Of a DNA stretch of 64,000 nt, positions 23,282-33,435 are shown in pieces; position 1 is the first letter of the stretch, and every line of letters begins with the position of its first letter. A model generated the notes under the pieces. The model had not been told where the DNA came from. It did not search any database and saw nothing but the letters and a program-made list of their open reading frames with translations. The stretch spans positions 372,001 to 436,000 of the forward strand of contig JAESUZ010001717.1 in the NCBI GenBank assembly GCA_017311185.1, written 5' to 3'. Both the position numbers and the translations under genes were made by a program. This DNA is from Proteles cristata cristata. Lineage: Eukaryota; Chordata; Mammalia; Carnivora; Hyaenidae.

Positions 23282-24244
23282 GTAAACATCTGGGATCAAT
23301 TTTGAAAATAACCATTAACCTTTCAGTGGTAATTTGGCAAAATAATCATTTGAAAATGGAACAGAAGTAGATGATCATTTTGGAGCCATGGAGGCAAATC
23401 AAAAACATCTCTTTTAATAGAGCAGTCTTTTGGGGGGAAAAAACGTCCTTGGCGCTCACAGCTCAACAGAGTCGGATCATCAGCGCCGAGTCTCAGCTGG
23501 TGAAGTGACACTCACAGTGGCTGCGATTTTCCTCTCTGGGCTGCCGTTCGGCTTCAGTTCAGGGCTTTGTGGAATACGGAATTGGGTCTAACACGTAGAA
23601 GAAAACAGAAATCCTCTCTCTTCCGAGAAAATACCAGATGTGTGGCTGGGAAACTGGGGAGAGAAGTAGGTGGCCTGTGGGGTCCTTGGCTCATGAGTGA
23701 CGGGGCCCTGCCTCCCATCACCCATCAATGTATTTATTGTCACAGCCCACTTGGGCCTGAGTAAGCTGCTCGAGGCCCTTACAGGACCCTGCTCGGGGCA
23801 GCTTATTTGCCGGCCACACCAGCACCACCACCGCCGGCCCACCCCCTCCATCTGCTGACTCTAATCTCCTTTTTAGTTTTTGTTACTTAAGCTGTTGTGA
23901 GGCAACAGGGCTGTTTTCCTTTTGCCTACAGGCACAATCAGATCTTTGAGCATCTGAAAAAAAAAATCACATTTATATTCCTTCGAGGTTGCCGCAGCCT
24001 ATTTTATTATCAATCAAATAAAAGTATAGATGAAATTTTATACTAATAATATATTTATGAAGCCCAGAGGCGGGGTAGAAGGCACTAGATTAAAAGTCGT
24101 GTTTTGAAATCGGCTCTTCCGACCTCACCAGTGAAGATAGGGCATTATGGATTAGGAGTCCCCGAAGTGTTTCCCCCCCCTCACTCCCCAAAAAAGAAAA
24201 GATTCGATACGTTTTTCCTTTTTTCTTATTTATTTTCATTTTGT

Positions 24245-24443
24245 TTTGTTTTATTTTAATGTTATTTTTGAGAGGGAGAGAGTGGGGAAGGGGTAGAGAG
24301 ACAAAGAGACAGAATCCGAAGCAGGCTCTAGGCTCTGAGCTGTCAGTGCAGAGTCCAACATGGGGCTCGAACCCACAAAATGTGAGATCATGACCTGAGC
24401 CGAGGTCTGATGCTTAACAGACTGAGCCACCCAGGTGCCCCCC
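24245..24443 (-). repeat. CAN-SINE, group B
   Basis: First of a back-to-back pair. Ends CACCCAGGTGCCCC and is followed at once by the T tail of the next copy. Confidence 0.88.
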
Positions 24444-24449
24444 ACCCCT

Positions 24450-24619
24450 TTCTTTTTTTTAAAGTTTATTTATTTTGAGAGAACATGAGCAGGGGAGGGA
24501 CAGAGAAAGAGGGAGAGAGAGAATCTCTGACTCGGGGCTCGAACTCATGAACTGTGAGATCATGACCTGAGCCAAAACCGAGAGTCGGATGCTTAACCGA
24601 CTGAACTCCCAGGAGCCTC
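24450..24619 (-). repeat. CAN-SINE, group C, shortened
   Basis: Body goes straight from GAGAGAGAATCTCTGAC to the head CGGGGCTCGAACTCATG, so about 40 bases are missing. Ends CTGAACTCCCAGGAGCCTC. Confidence 0.82.
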
Positions 24620-24849
24620 GGACATGTTCTTCCGTAAGAGCGCCCAGAGGTCTTGGCTGCGGTGTCCACGAATTCAGCCCGTTTGGGGTCTGATGAAGTC
24701 ACAGGTAAATCATTGCTGAGACCTGCACATCAGACTGAAAGAGGCGCCCGCGTGCAAGTAGGTAACAGAGCAGGTCCCTTCTAGCGCCTTCTGTGTCCTG
24801 AGCAGTCTGGCGCGATCAACTGCGGAGCCCTCAGGAGCCCTCCCTATGT

Positions 24850-24955
24850 TAGGCTGCTGCTGTTCTGTCCATTTTTGCAGTCAGGGAGACTGAGGCCTCG
24901 GGCATGCAGCTAGTACGCGGTGCCGCCGGGCTTGGGTCCAGGATCTGGTTCCCGA
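24850..24955 (-). repeat. MIR remnant
   Basis: Antisense order GGGAGACTGAGGCCTCGG, CATGCAGCTAGTA, CTTGGGTCCAGGATCTGG. Confidence 0.6.
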
Positions 24956-25069
24956 TAAGGTGTGGCGTGACTCCTGCTCAGAGTGGCCGGATGCACTAGC
25001 TGCCCCACGCCAGCCACCGTGCGGGGTTCCGTCACCCCCAGGCTTTTGCAGCAAAGCGCTGCGGGCTGC

Positions 25070-25190
25070 GTTTCTCCCCATCTTACAGACGGGGCCTGCT
25101 GGTGTTTATTTAGCAAGGTCAAGGAGCAGGCCCCGCCTCCTACTCTGGGTGGTCGGCGGAGTGAGGATTTGAACCCAGACCTTCCTACCT
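25070..25190 (-). repeat. MIR-like remnant
   Basis: CCCCATCTTACAGACGGGGC, GCAAGGTCAAGGAGC and GAGGATTTGAACCCAGAC are antisense MIR or L2-type motifs. Confidence 0.55.
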
Positions 25191-25330
25191 GAAAGCTTAC
25201 AGAGGAGGTGGGAAACGGGGTGTTACTTTTCCCTTTTGGCTGCCGGCCCTTGGTTGGAGTTTTACAAAGTCCAGAGCAGGAACGACCCAGAGCCGCCGAG
25301 AGGTCGACGGCGCCCACCTTCCTTCCACAG

Positions 25331-25425
25331 GGTCGTGCTTCCTGCGGACGGATCAGCTGGATGGTGAGACGGACTGGAAGCTTCGGCTCCCCGTGGGCTG
25401 CGCGCAGAGGCTCCCCGCCGCGGCC
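25331..25425 (+). CDS. ATP9A: ATP9A exon E5: actuator domain with DGET motif
   Basis: The exon has 95 bases, opens with the last two bases of a split Gly codon and covers w112-w143. The catalytic DGET motif lies at bases 25360-25371 (w122-w125, in [12 protein letters not shown]). In P4-ATPases its Glu positions the water that dephosphorylates the aspartyl phosphate, a step stimulated by the transported lipid. The end ([14 protein letters not shown]) is GC-rich and seems to differ at several residues from the human protein I recall, while the DGET core does not. Donor GTGAGT at 25426. Confidence 0.96.
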
Positions 25426-25644
25426 GTGAGTAGCTTTCCCGCACAGACACAGCCTGGCGGCCATGTCCCCGCGGGGCCCCCCGACCCGGGTGTCCCGCAC
25501 ATGCAGAGCAGGGTGCGGGGCGTCAGGTGCGAAGGAGGGCTGTGGGGGTGGGGGGCATCCCCGGGAGCCCCCGGCGCCTGTTCTTTCAAGTTACTGTGTG
25601 AAGTACAGTGGGGAGCTCTTTGCAGGGAAGCTCGGAATCTTTTT

Positions 25645-25839
25645 TTCTTTTAAGTTTATTTTTTTGAGAGTGAAAGAGAGAACTGGGGAGGGGCAGAGAG
25701 AGAGAGAGAGAGTCCCAGGCAGCCTCCACAGTGTCAGCGCAGAGCCCGATGCAGGGCTTGAGCTCATGAACCGTTAGATCGTGACCTGAGCTGAAATCAA
25801 GAGTCAGACACTTAACCGACTGAGCCCCCCAGGCGTCCC
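25645..25839 (-). repeat. CAN-SINE, group C, first of a triple array
   Basis: Body AGTCCCAGGCAGCCTCC (group C form). Flanked by GAAGCTCGGAATCTTTTT (25627 on) and GAAGCTCAGAGTCTTTTT (25840 on). Confidence 0.88.
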
Positions 25840-25853
25840 GAAGCTCAGAGTCT

Positions 25854-26067
25854 TTTTTTTTAAATGTTTTATTTATTTCTAGGAGAGAGAGAGAGACAGC
25901 GTGAGCAGGGAAGGGTCAGAGAGAGAGGGAGTCACAGACTGAAACAGGCTCAGGCTCTGAGCTGGCAGTCAGCACAGAGCCCGACGCGGGGCTCGAACCC
26001 ACGAACCGCGAGATCATGACCCAAGCGAAAGTCGGACGCCTAACTGACTAAGCCACCCAGGCGCCCC
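25854..26067 (-). repeat. CAN-SINE, group A, middle of a triple array
   Basis: Clean group A marks (CTAGGAGAGAG, GCGAAAGTCGG). The sequence CTCAGAGTCTTTTTT stands on both sides, so it landed in the right-hand duplicate made by its neighbour. Confidence 0.9.
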
Positions 26068-26079
26068 TCAGAGTCTTTT

Positions 26080-26297
26080 TTAAAAAAAAAAATTTTTTTT
26101 AACATTTATTCATTTTTGAGAGAGAGAGAGTCCAAATGGGGGAGGGGCAGGGAGGGAGGGAGACACAGAATCGGAAGCAGCTCCAGGCTCTGAGCCGTCA
26201 GCGCAGAGCCCGACGCGGGGCTCGAACCCATGAACTGTGAGATCATGACCTGAGCCGAAGTCGGACGCTTAGCCGACTGAGCCCTCCCCGCGCCCCT
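26080..26297 (-). repeat. CAN-SINE, group B, last of a triple array
   Basis: Ends CTCCCCGCGCCCC. It is followed by GGTCAGAGTCTTAAG, again a copy of the same target. Confidence 0.88.
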
Positions 26298-26589
26298 GGA
26301 AGGTCAGAGTCTTAAGAAGCGCCGACCAGCTTCCCGGCAGGAACCTGGGAGGTCCGGTGCATCGTTTCTCCACTCGGGGCTTCTGAAGGCGGCTTGTCAT
26401 ACTCGGAACTGCTGTGGGCCTTGCTGCCGCTGTCCCCAAGCCCCATGGCCTCAGTCTCTGTGCCGGAGCCGCAGTGCCCGCCGGGGCCGGCTCCCTCCTG
26501 ATCAGGCCTCCTCTGCCTCCGAGTGTTTGCCCTTGCTGTTTCCAACGCCGGGACAGGCCGACCCCCGTGGCTGCCTGGGCGGACGCCTC

Positions 26590-26765
26590 CATTCCACCTC
26601 CTGGGTTTTGCGCTCAAGTCTCCTTCTCTGGGAGGCATTTCCTGGCCGCCCCACTCGCTTCAAGGCAGTATCTCCCGGAGCAGAGTTCTGCCCAGTGTGT
26701 TCACTGCTGAATATCCTCTGCATGGAACAGTGTGAGGAACAGCATGTAGAAGTGTGTGGGACAAG
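26590..26765 (+). repeat. L2 3' region remnant
   Basis: CTCAAGTCTCCTTCTCTGGG, AGGCATTTCCTGGCC, then TGTTCACTGCTGAATATCC and GGAACAGTGTGAGGAACAG keep the L2 3' order in sense. Confidence 0.6.
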
Positions 26766-27317
26766 AGCCAAGCCCTCTCTTGGGGGGTGGCCTAAATAGA
26801 ACCAGCAAGCTCTCAGAGTCCTCAAGGCCCCACACTTCCTCATGAGTCCCATGTCACTCATGTTGTGATCTGTAAACGGAGGGGGGACAGGGAGCCAGAG
26901 AGTAAGTTTAAACGCAAGCCACATAGGTTGGATGTGGCCCAAGGACTAGGTTACAAAGTCGCAAAATGTAATTGAAACACCCAGAGAACAACAGTGGTGT
27001 GAGAGGGTTGGGCAGACCGTGTCAGCTTTTCCTGGGCCAGCAGCCACCGTAACGGTTCTGGGGGGTGGGGAGCAAGACAGTGTCCCTGCGAACCTGCCCG
27101 TAGACACGCCCACCGTACTAATGACTTTCCATAGCCAGCAACAGCGGAAATAACACCAGTATTAGTATTTATTTTTAAAAGAGGCATTCTGCAGTAGCAA
27201 GTTTCTAACCATGGTTAGGAGCCCCTGGGAATCCTTAGAAGGCACTCACCTGCCCCCAGATGGAGTTAACCTAATGAGAGGGTTCTGATTTTTCTGCGTG
27301 ATGCAAAAGATTGAAAC

Positions 27318-27529
27318 TTTTTAAAAAATGTTTACTTCTTTTTGAGAGAGAGAGAGAGAGAGAGCATGAGCAGGGGAGGGGCAGAGACAGAGAGACACAG
27401 GATCCGAAACAGGCTCCAGGCTCTGAGCTGTCAGCACAGAGCCCCACACGGGGCTCGAACCCACGAACCGCGAGATCATGACCTGAGCTGAAGTTGGATG
27501 CTTAACCAACTGAGCCACCCAGGCGCCCC
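27318..27529 (-). repeat. CAN-SINE, group B
   Basis: Ends GAGCCACCCAGGCGCCCC. Flanks TGATGCAAAA / TGATGCATTTT suggest the target. Confidence 0.9.
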
Positions 27530-27624
27530 TGGGTGATGCATTTTAACTTCTTGGTGGGATTTCTGCAAAGAAAGCTTTAAGATCCTCAAAATGATTTGAA
27601 GGGTTCTCTTTAAGAAACAGTCTA

Positions 27625-27811
27625 GGGGCGCCTGGGTGGCTCAGCCGGTTGAGCTTCTGACTTCAACTCAGGTCGTGATCTTGCAGTTTGTGAGTTTGAG
27701 CCTCATGATTGGCTCTGTGCTGACAGCTTCAGATTATCTGTCCCCCTCTCTCTCTGCCCCTCCCCTGCTCATGCTCTGTCTCTTAAAAATGAATAAACAG
27801 TAATAAAAAAA
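27625..27811 (+). repeat. CAN-SINE, group B, sense, with internal gap
   Basis: Head GGGGCGCCTGGGTGGCTCAG; about 20 bases around GAGCCTGGAGCC are missing (GACAGCTTCAGATTATCTG). Target duplication AGTCTAG on both sides. Confidence 0.88.
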
Positions 27812-27921
27812 AGTCTAGAAGAGCCTAGAATCATAAAGATACTTGACTGTCAGCTGCACAGCGTGGCATTTCCTGTGTGTGCGTTGGACATGTCAGTTTA
27901 ACACACGCCGCGTCTCCCTCC

Positions 27922-28005
27922 CCCCGTGGCTCAGGTCATGCTCTCACGGTTCAGGAGTTCAAGCCCTGCATTGGGCTCCATGTTGACAGCACAGAGCCTG
28001 CTTGG

Positions 28006-28045
<40 letters not shown>

Positions 28046-28102
28046 GCCTTCCCTGCTCGCACTCTCTCTCTCTCAAAATAAATAAACATTTGAAAAAATT
28101 TA
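27922..28102 (+). repeat. CAN-SINE, group C, head deleted, sense
   Basis: The head goes from GTGGCTCAGG directly to TCATGCTCTC, skipping the part between the two tRNA-like boxes. Body has a pure CT run (28011-28042). Confidence 0.82.
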
Positions 28103-28215
28103 ATTGTATGGAATGCCCTGGAGGAAAAAGTGAACCGTCTCCTTTGTGCCCTGTACCCCACACCTTACCCGCTTTCCCCGGGGGTCACGGGAAGTCGGTG
28201 GTGATCTTTGCACAC

Positions 28216-28261
28216 CTTTGTCAGCAAAGGTACCTAATTTGCTTTGTCAGCAAAGGTACCT
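28216..28261 (+). repeat. Tandem duplication, two 20-base copies, period 26
   Basis: CTTTGTCAGCAAAGGTACCT occurs at 28216-28235 and again, exactly, at 28242-28261. The unit is internally near-palindromic around TTTGTCAGCAAA. Confidence 0.95.
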
Positions 28262-28574
28262 GCAAGCTTGTTGGGAGGGAAGGGATCCGGCTGTATTTGG
28301 CCCTCTCTGCTTTGGCTGTGTCTCAGCGCCTTTTCTTACTAGTACATAGAGGCCGCAGAACAAAACACATCTGCATACGGGGTCTCCTAGCTGGTTAGGA
28401 GAGGGCTCAGACCCTGCCTGAGGGGGCGGCCAGCAGCCTCCACCCCACTCCTTGTCGGCTCGGAGTATTGTCCAAATACCGGTGGTATCAGGTCCTGACC
28501 ACCTGATTGGAGATTTTTTTTTTCCTAATTTTTTTTATTGTGGTAAAATACACATCAGCTTTACCATGTTATGA

Positions 28575-28780
28575 TTAAAATTTTTTTTAATGTTTGTTTA
28601 TTTTTGAGAGAGAACGAGAGAGCAGGGGAGGAGCAGAGAGAGAGAGGGAGAGAGATCATCCCAAGCAGTTGTCCGCCTTGCCAGTACAAAGCCTGACGCG
28701 GGGCTCGAACTCACAAACCACGAGATCGTGACCTGAGCTGAAGTTGGACGCTCAACCAGCCGAGCCGCCCAGGCGCCCCC
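28575..28780 (-). repeat. CAN-SINE, group C, in old L1
   Basis: Body ATCATCCCAAGCAGTTGTCC; ends CCGCCCAGGCGCCCC. It interrupts the L1 pieces on either side, with TTATGATTAAAA / TTATGGTTTTAT-like flanks. Confidence 0.88.
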
Positions 28781-29345
28781 CATTTTATGGTTTTATGATC
28801 CTGCGGAGCTGAGACTCCATGCCCATCAAACAGAGCTTCCCCATCGCCCAGCCCCTGGCAGCCACACTGTACTTTCTGTCTCTATGACTTTGCTCCAGGG
28901 ACCTCTTGTAAGTCACACAGTATTTGTCCTTTTGTGACCGGCTTACTTCCCTTCGCATAATGTCCCGAAGCTTCACCCACGTGGTGGCCTGTGTCGGAAC
29001 TCCCTTTTTAAGGCTGGGCAACGTTCCGTCACACGTATACACATACACTGCATTTCGCGTATCCACGCGTCTTGTGTCTATTCATGGACACTTGGGTTCA
29101 TTACCATCTTCTGGTGATTGTGAGAAATGCTGCTATCAACGTGGCGCTTTGTTATCTTTGAGACCCTGCCTTCATTTTGCAGCAAGTGGGTTGCCATTCA
29201 TATAGTAATTCTCTGCAGAAGTTTTTGAGGACCCGCCATACTGTTTTCCACAGTGGCTGCACCATTTCACATTCCAGCCAACGGTGCACAAGCTTCCAAT
29301 CTCTCCACATCCTCGCCAACACGGTTTTCTGGTTTTTGGGTTTTG

Positions 29346-29547
29346 TTTTTTAACATTTATTTATTTTTGAGAGAGAGAGACCGAGCATGAGTGGAGGAGG
29401 AGTAGGGAGAGAGGGAGGCTCAGAATCCGAAGCAGGTTCCAGCTGCTGTCAGCACAGAGCCCGACACGGGGCTCGAACTCCTGGGTTGTGAGATCACGCC
29501 CCGAGCCGAAGTCAGATGCTTCACCGACGGAGACACCCAGGCGCCCA
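29346..29547 (-). repeat. CAN-SINE, group B, in old L1
   Basis: Tail TTTTTTAACATTTATTTA; ends ACACCCAGGCGCCC. It lacks a few bases at CCAGGCTCTGAG (reads CCAGCTGCTGTC). Confidence 0.88.
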
Positions 29548-29956
29548 CTTTTTTCTGTCTCTTGAGAGTAGCCCTCCTTATGGGTGTGAGGTGCTCTTTT
29601 TCGCTTTTCACTCCTCTGCCTTTTCCGCGGCTTTACACAGAGAAGGTGCCCAATAGCCGCTTGTTGACAGAGCGAGAGTTTTCTTTGGTACCAACGGCTC
29701 CTGTAAACCGCAGCGCGGCGGAACCAGCGTGGGGAGCCCTCGGCGAACACACAGAAACCGGCATCTTCACAGCCGAGTCTGTGAGGGAGTCTTGGGATAT
29801 TGTGTGTAGTGACTCTGAAGCTTCTCGAATAGAAAAGTCATCTTCCTTCTCCCGCCTGCCCTGTAGTTTTTGAGAGCCTCTTTGCCGTCTGGGAGCCACC
29901 GTTGTTCCTGGAAACAAGTGGGTGCCTCCCGACATCCTCTTTTAATCAAGATTTTT

Positions 29957-30169
29957 TTTTTTTTTTAATGTTTTTTATTTATTTCTAGGAGAGAGAGAGA
30001 CAGCATGAGCAGGGAGGGTCAGAGAGAGACGGAGTCACAGACTGAAACAGGCTCCAGGCTCTGAGCTGGCAGTCAGCACAGAGCCCGACGCGGGGCCCGA
30101 ACCCACGAACCGAGATCATGACCTAAGCGAAAGTCGGACGCTTAACCGACTAAGCCACCCAGGCGCCCC
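29957..30169 (-). repeat. CAN-SINE, group A, 45 bases before exon E6
   Basis: Clean group A copy with an 11-base duplication TCAAGATTTTT (29946-29956 and 30170-30180). Its head end is 45 bases from the first base of E6, in or next to the branch-point zone (GTTTTAACTCC at 30181). Confidence 0.93.
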
Positions 30170-30214
30170 TCAAGATTTTTGTTTTAACTCCAAACTGTTA
30201 CCTCTGTTGAACAG

Positions 30215-30295
30215 GACCTTCTTCAGATTCGATCATACGTTTACGCAGAAGAACCAAATATCGACATTCACAACTTCGTGGGCACTTTTACCAGA
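30215..30295 (+). CDS. ATP9A: ATP9A exon E6: actuator domain
   Basis: The exon has 27 whole codons (w144-w170), from [20 protein letters not shown] to FVGTFTR. This is the loop and strand after DGET that leads to the conserved F.G segment of P4 actuator domains. The acceptor is GTTGAACAG, a weak pyrimidine tract; the donor is GTAAGT at 30296, a strong match. A young SINE on the opposite strand ends only 45 bases upstream of this exon. Confidence 0.95.
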
Positions 30296-31097
30296 GTAAG
30301 TAAGCCTTGCTCACCGTGGAGTCCTGCCTGCCTTCGAGGCTGTGCTGGGGACAGAGACCTGCACACAGGTGGTGACGGGGCTTTGTCAGGGAGTAGCTTT
30401 CCTCCAGGTGGGGGTGCAGTTCCCTGAAGAAGCACCCCTTCTCCCCGCCCAGCCTTGGAAGCTGACATGGTGTTTCTCAGGGAGGTCGGCCCAGCTGGAT
30501 TTTCTTCCAGCCTCTGAACAGCTTGAATTACCTGACAACTCAGAGCCGAGCATGGTTATAATTGGTGTTAAAACTCTGTGGTCTGAAAGCACTTACTCTT
30601 TCTGTCCCCTTCGGACGCTTCCATGACCTCTTCGCACCCGCACAAGCCCCGTCTGGCCCCATTATAATTTTTTAAGCCACTTCCCAACTTTTCAGAATAC
30701 AAATTAAATCTGGACTGAAATTATTCGAAGAATTTTGGGACAGGAGGTTTATAGCCTCCGAATTAAATTCACGGTCTCCTTCCGGAAGCCATAGGCCCGG
30801 CCAGCAACGGGCCGTGTTGTTTGATTGGTTTCTCCGTCTTATTTCCAGCCTCGTATGGCATTTCTTCAGCATTACAAGCCTGTCGTTCAGCCACAAACCG
30901 CCCTTTTCACGATCACCGTGGGATGACAGCACCGAGGCCGGTGGTTTATGAGCTTGGCCTTCTCCCCGGGCTGAATTGTAGGCTTCCCGAGTAGGGGTCC
31001 TCCCCTCTTCCCGTCTTGGGATGAGCGAGCTGGAAACGGCCCGTGGATTGCGCCCCAACCTCGATTGATGAACACGTGTCCATTTGGTCTTTTCCAG
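30296..31097 (+). other. Intron E6-E7
   Basis: About 0.8 kb with no repeat or exon that I can recognise. It is one of the few repeat-free introns here. Confidence 0.8.
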
Positions 31098-31173
31098 GAG
31101 GACAGCGACCCTCCGATCAGCGAGAGCTTGAGCATAGAGAACACGCTGTGGGCCGGCACGGTCATCGCGTCGG
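31098..31173 (+). CDS. ATP9A: ATP9A exon E7: actuator domain
   Basis: The exon has 25 codons plus one base (w171-w195 and the first base of w196). It encodes [20 protein letters not shown] then TVIAS. The SxxNxLWxG segment is conserved in P4-ATPases (ENTLW is the ATP9 form). The acceptor is TCTTTTCCAG; the donor is GTAAGG at 31174. It is only about 0.8 kb from E6, the shortest intron but two in the window. Confidence 0.95.
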
Positions 31174-31714
31174 GTAAGGGCACCCTGGCCGAGGAATGTG
31201 GTAGCAATTTGAAAAGGAAAGAAAATCCTTGTGTGTAATTAGAATAATCATCTGTCAGTTGGGAAAATTAGACGTCGGTCAGATGGTGTTTTCCACTTGC
31301 TCCTGCCCCTCGGGGGAATCGAACCGGCATGTAATTGGCCCGCGGACACTTGCGGACGTCTGTGAGGGCCTGCTGTGCCGGCCGACTTCTCTGCAGCGCC
31401 CACTCCGGGAATAGCCCTTAATTGCCGCCCGAGATTGACATTCTAATCTGTACCAGAAATTGGGTCAGCCGGGGCGTTCTGGCCGGAGGTTGTGTCTCTG
31501 CGGGCTGCCGGGCCGACCCCGTCGGTCCAGAGGCGCTGGTGCAGGAAAAGGCTGGGGGCCTGAGGTGGAGCCTTGGCATGGACATCGGTGCCTTTTAGTT
31601 TTGAGCACTGGGATGACACCAGGCCGAAGAGGCTCGGGGGCTGAGCAGTGCCTGCAGCGGTAGCAGCGGACTTAGTGGGGCGCCTCCCGCCTCTCAGGCA
31701 CTTTGTCGAGCCCT

Positions 31715-31895
31715 TTATGTGCATTACACATTTCACTTAACCCTCCCAACGTTACCATGAAGGAAGGTGCTGGTACGATTCCCATTCTGCAGATGAGGAA
31801 ACTGAAGCTCTGTGAGGTTAAGTAACATGCCCAAAGTCACACAGCAGGTAAAGGGCAAAGTGGGGACTTGAACCCAGGCACTTTGCTCCAGAAGC
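31715..31895 (-). repeat. MIR remnant
   Basis: Very clear antisense MIR: CAGATGAGGAAACTGAAGC, GAGGTTAAGTAACATGCCC, AAAGTCACACAGCAGG, GGACTTGAACCCAGGC. Confidence 0.85.
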
Positions 31896-32559
31896 CGAAC
31901 TTACAGGGCAGTGGTGGTTACTCTGTTACATACGTTATGTAATAGTATCCACTGTTATTCCCGAGTAATTATACTGTTGGCAACTTTCTGTCTTTGCTGT
32001 TGGAAGATCACTTTTTCCCTCTTCAGGCACATCTCCCTCCCACCAACCAGTTTTCTTCTGCTTGATGCCACCCTGTGGCTCTTTAGTACCGCAGATGCTC
32101 GGTCAGGGTCCCCTGCGACAAGGCCCGCCGATGCCAGCACAGATCAGTGCAGACTACACACCGGGCTGCGGGCTCCGCATCCGCAGGGGCACCGCTTCAT
32201 GCAGATAGAGATGAGCGTCCCCTTTACGTCGTCTGACATTTTTCTTTCCCGCTGCCGCTGCCTGCCTGTATTTGCAGCATAATCTGGGCCGGGCCTCAAA
32301 TCCTCCTGATGACTAAAGAAGTGAGAAATGGGCCCTTAAGTGTCAGCGTGGCCACTGGGCACTGCCGGCTCTACCTGGCCAGGCCCGAAGCCACGCCCAT
32401 GTCCGAGGCCACACCTAGGCCCGTGGCCACGCCCACCACGCCGCCCTTCCCCTCCCCCTCTCCCCTGGCTCCTGTGCAGCCCCATCTCTCAGAACTGGTT
32501 TCCTCTTCCTTCCCAGTCTTCCTCCACTTTGAAGTCATTTGTTAACAAGTAATTATTCT

Positions 32560-32748
32560 TTATTTTAAAATTTTAATTAAACTAATTAACTTGAGAGAGA
32601 GTGTGGCAGCAAGAGGAACAGAGTGGGGGAGGGGGGAGTCTTCATCAGGCTCCACACTCAGCCCAGAGCCCAATGCGGGGCTTGATCCCATGATCTGAGC
32701 CGAAATCAAGAGTCAGTCACTCAGTTGACTGAGCCACCCAGGCGCCCC
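32560..32748 (-). repeat. CAN-SINE, decayed group C
   Basis: AT-rich tail; body GTCTTCATCAGGCTCCACAC; head GGCTTGATCCCATGATCTG is missing the usual GAACCGTGAG part. Ends CACCCAGGCGCCCC. Confidence 0.8.
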
Positions 32749-32837
32749 TAACATTGCAGTAATAAATACCAGCTCACACGTCTAACTGGTTTTATCCTGG
32801 GGATTTTCTTCTTCCTGCCTGCCTTCTTTCCATGCAG

Positions 32838-32956
32838 GGAAAAAAAAAAAAGCAGGCCCAACAGTATCAGTGAGGAGCCAGTGCAGGCCTGAACCCATAA
32901 ACCATATCGTGTCCTGAGCCAAAGTCAGACACTTAAGTGAGTGACCCAGGTGCCCC
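32838..32956 (-). repeat. CAN-SINE head fragment
   Basis: Only a degenerate head: GCCTGAACCCATAAACC, then CCTGAGCCAAAGTCAGACAC and GTGACCCAGGTGCCCC. Confidence 0.7.
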
Positions 32957-33075
32957 TACAGGACTTTTAAAATTGTATTTTAAGTACAGTCTACTCTCCA
33001 ACATGGGTCTCGGACTCACAACCCCAAGATCAGGAGTCGCATGCTCTGTACCAACCGAGCCGGCCAGGCGCCCCC
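32957..33075 (-). repeat. Old short tRNA-derived SINE, group D
   Basis: Lacks the CT-rich body: ACTCTCCAACATGGGTCTCG, then CCCCAAGATCAGGAGTCGC and CCGGCCAGGCGCCCC. Like the copy at 58718. Confidence 0.7.
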
Positions 33076-33329
33076 AGAAAACTTTGATCAGGCGCCTCTG
33101 TGTCATGCTCCACACTGTCGCTGGGCGCTAGCGCTGCAGGGGCATGCCGGGAAATTCTGGCCCCCAGCCTTGTGGTGTTTCTAGTTTACTCAAACTTAAT
33201 ACAGATTTTGATTTTGAGGGGGACGGGTCTGAGATAGAAAAGGCTTTTCAGCCTTAATCTCAGAGATGAACAGTAAGAAGTCTTTTATTTATCAGATTCT
33301 TTTAGTTACAGAGTGTTGGGCTGCCATTC

Positions 33330-33435
33330 TCTTGCTTTGGCCTCACAGCATTAAATGAGGATTTAATGGGACAAAGAAGTGAGCCTCAGAGAGGTTAAGC
33401 AACTTGCCTAAAGTCACACAGCCTAGGAAGTCATC
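33330..33435 (-). repeat. MIR remnant
   Basis: Antisense motifs GAGAGGTTAAGCAACTTGCC and AAAGTCACACAGCCTAGG. Confidence 0.7.

Larger units (their letters stand above)
23282..25330 (+). other. Intron E4-E5
   Basis: About 2 kb. Two SINEs sit back to back at 24245-24619. MIR-like remnants lie at 24850-24955 and 25070-25190. The stretch 23930-24080 is AT-rich and unique. Nothing is recognised in 23282-23930. Confidence 0.85.
28518..29600 (-). mobile_element. Old L1 3' part, interrupted by two SINEs
   Basis: Pieces 28518-28574, 28781-29345 and 29548-29600 read on from one another: ATTGTGGTAAAATACACATC, then TGTTTTCCACAGTGGCTGC, then CTTATGGGTGTGAGGTGCTC. All are antisense L1 3' ORF2/UTR landmarks, well diverged. 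Confidence 0.7.
25426..30214 (+). other. Intron E5-E6
   Basis: About 4.8 kb and repeat-dense. It holds a triple SINE array (25645-26297), an L2-like segment (26590-26765), SINEs at 27318, 27625 and 27922, an old L1 (28518-29600) split by two SINEs, and a young SINE that ends 45 bases before E6. A 26-base tandem duplication lies at 28216-28261. No repeat is seen in 26770-27310. Confidence 0.85.
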
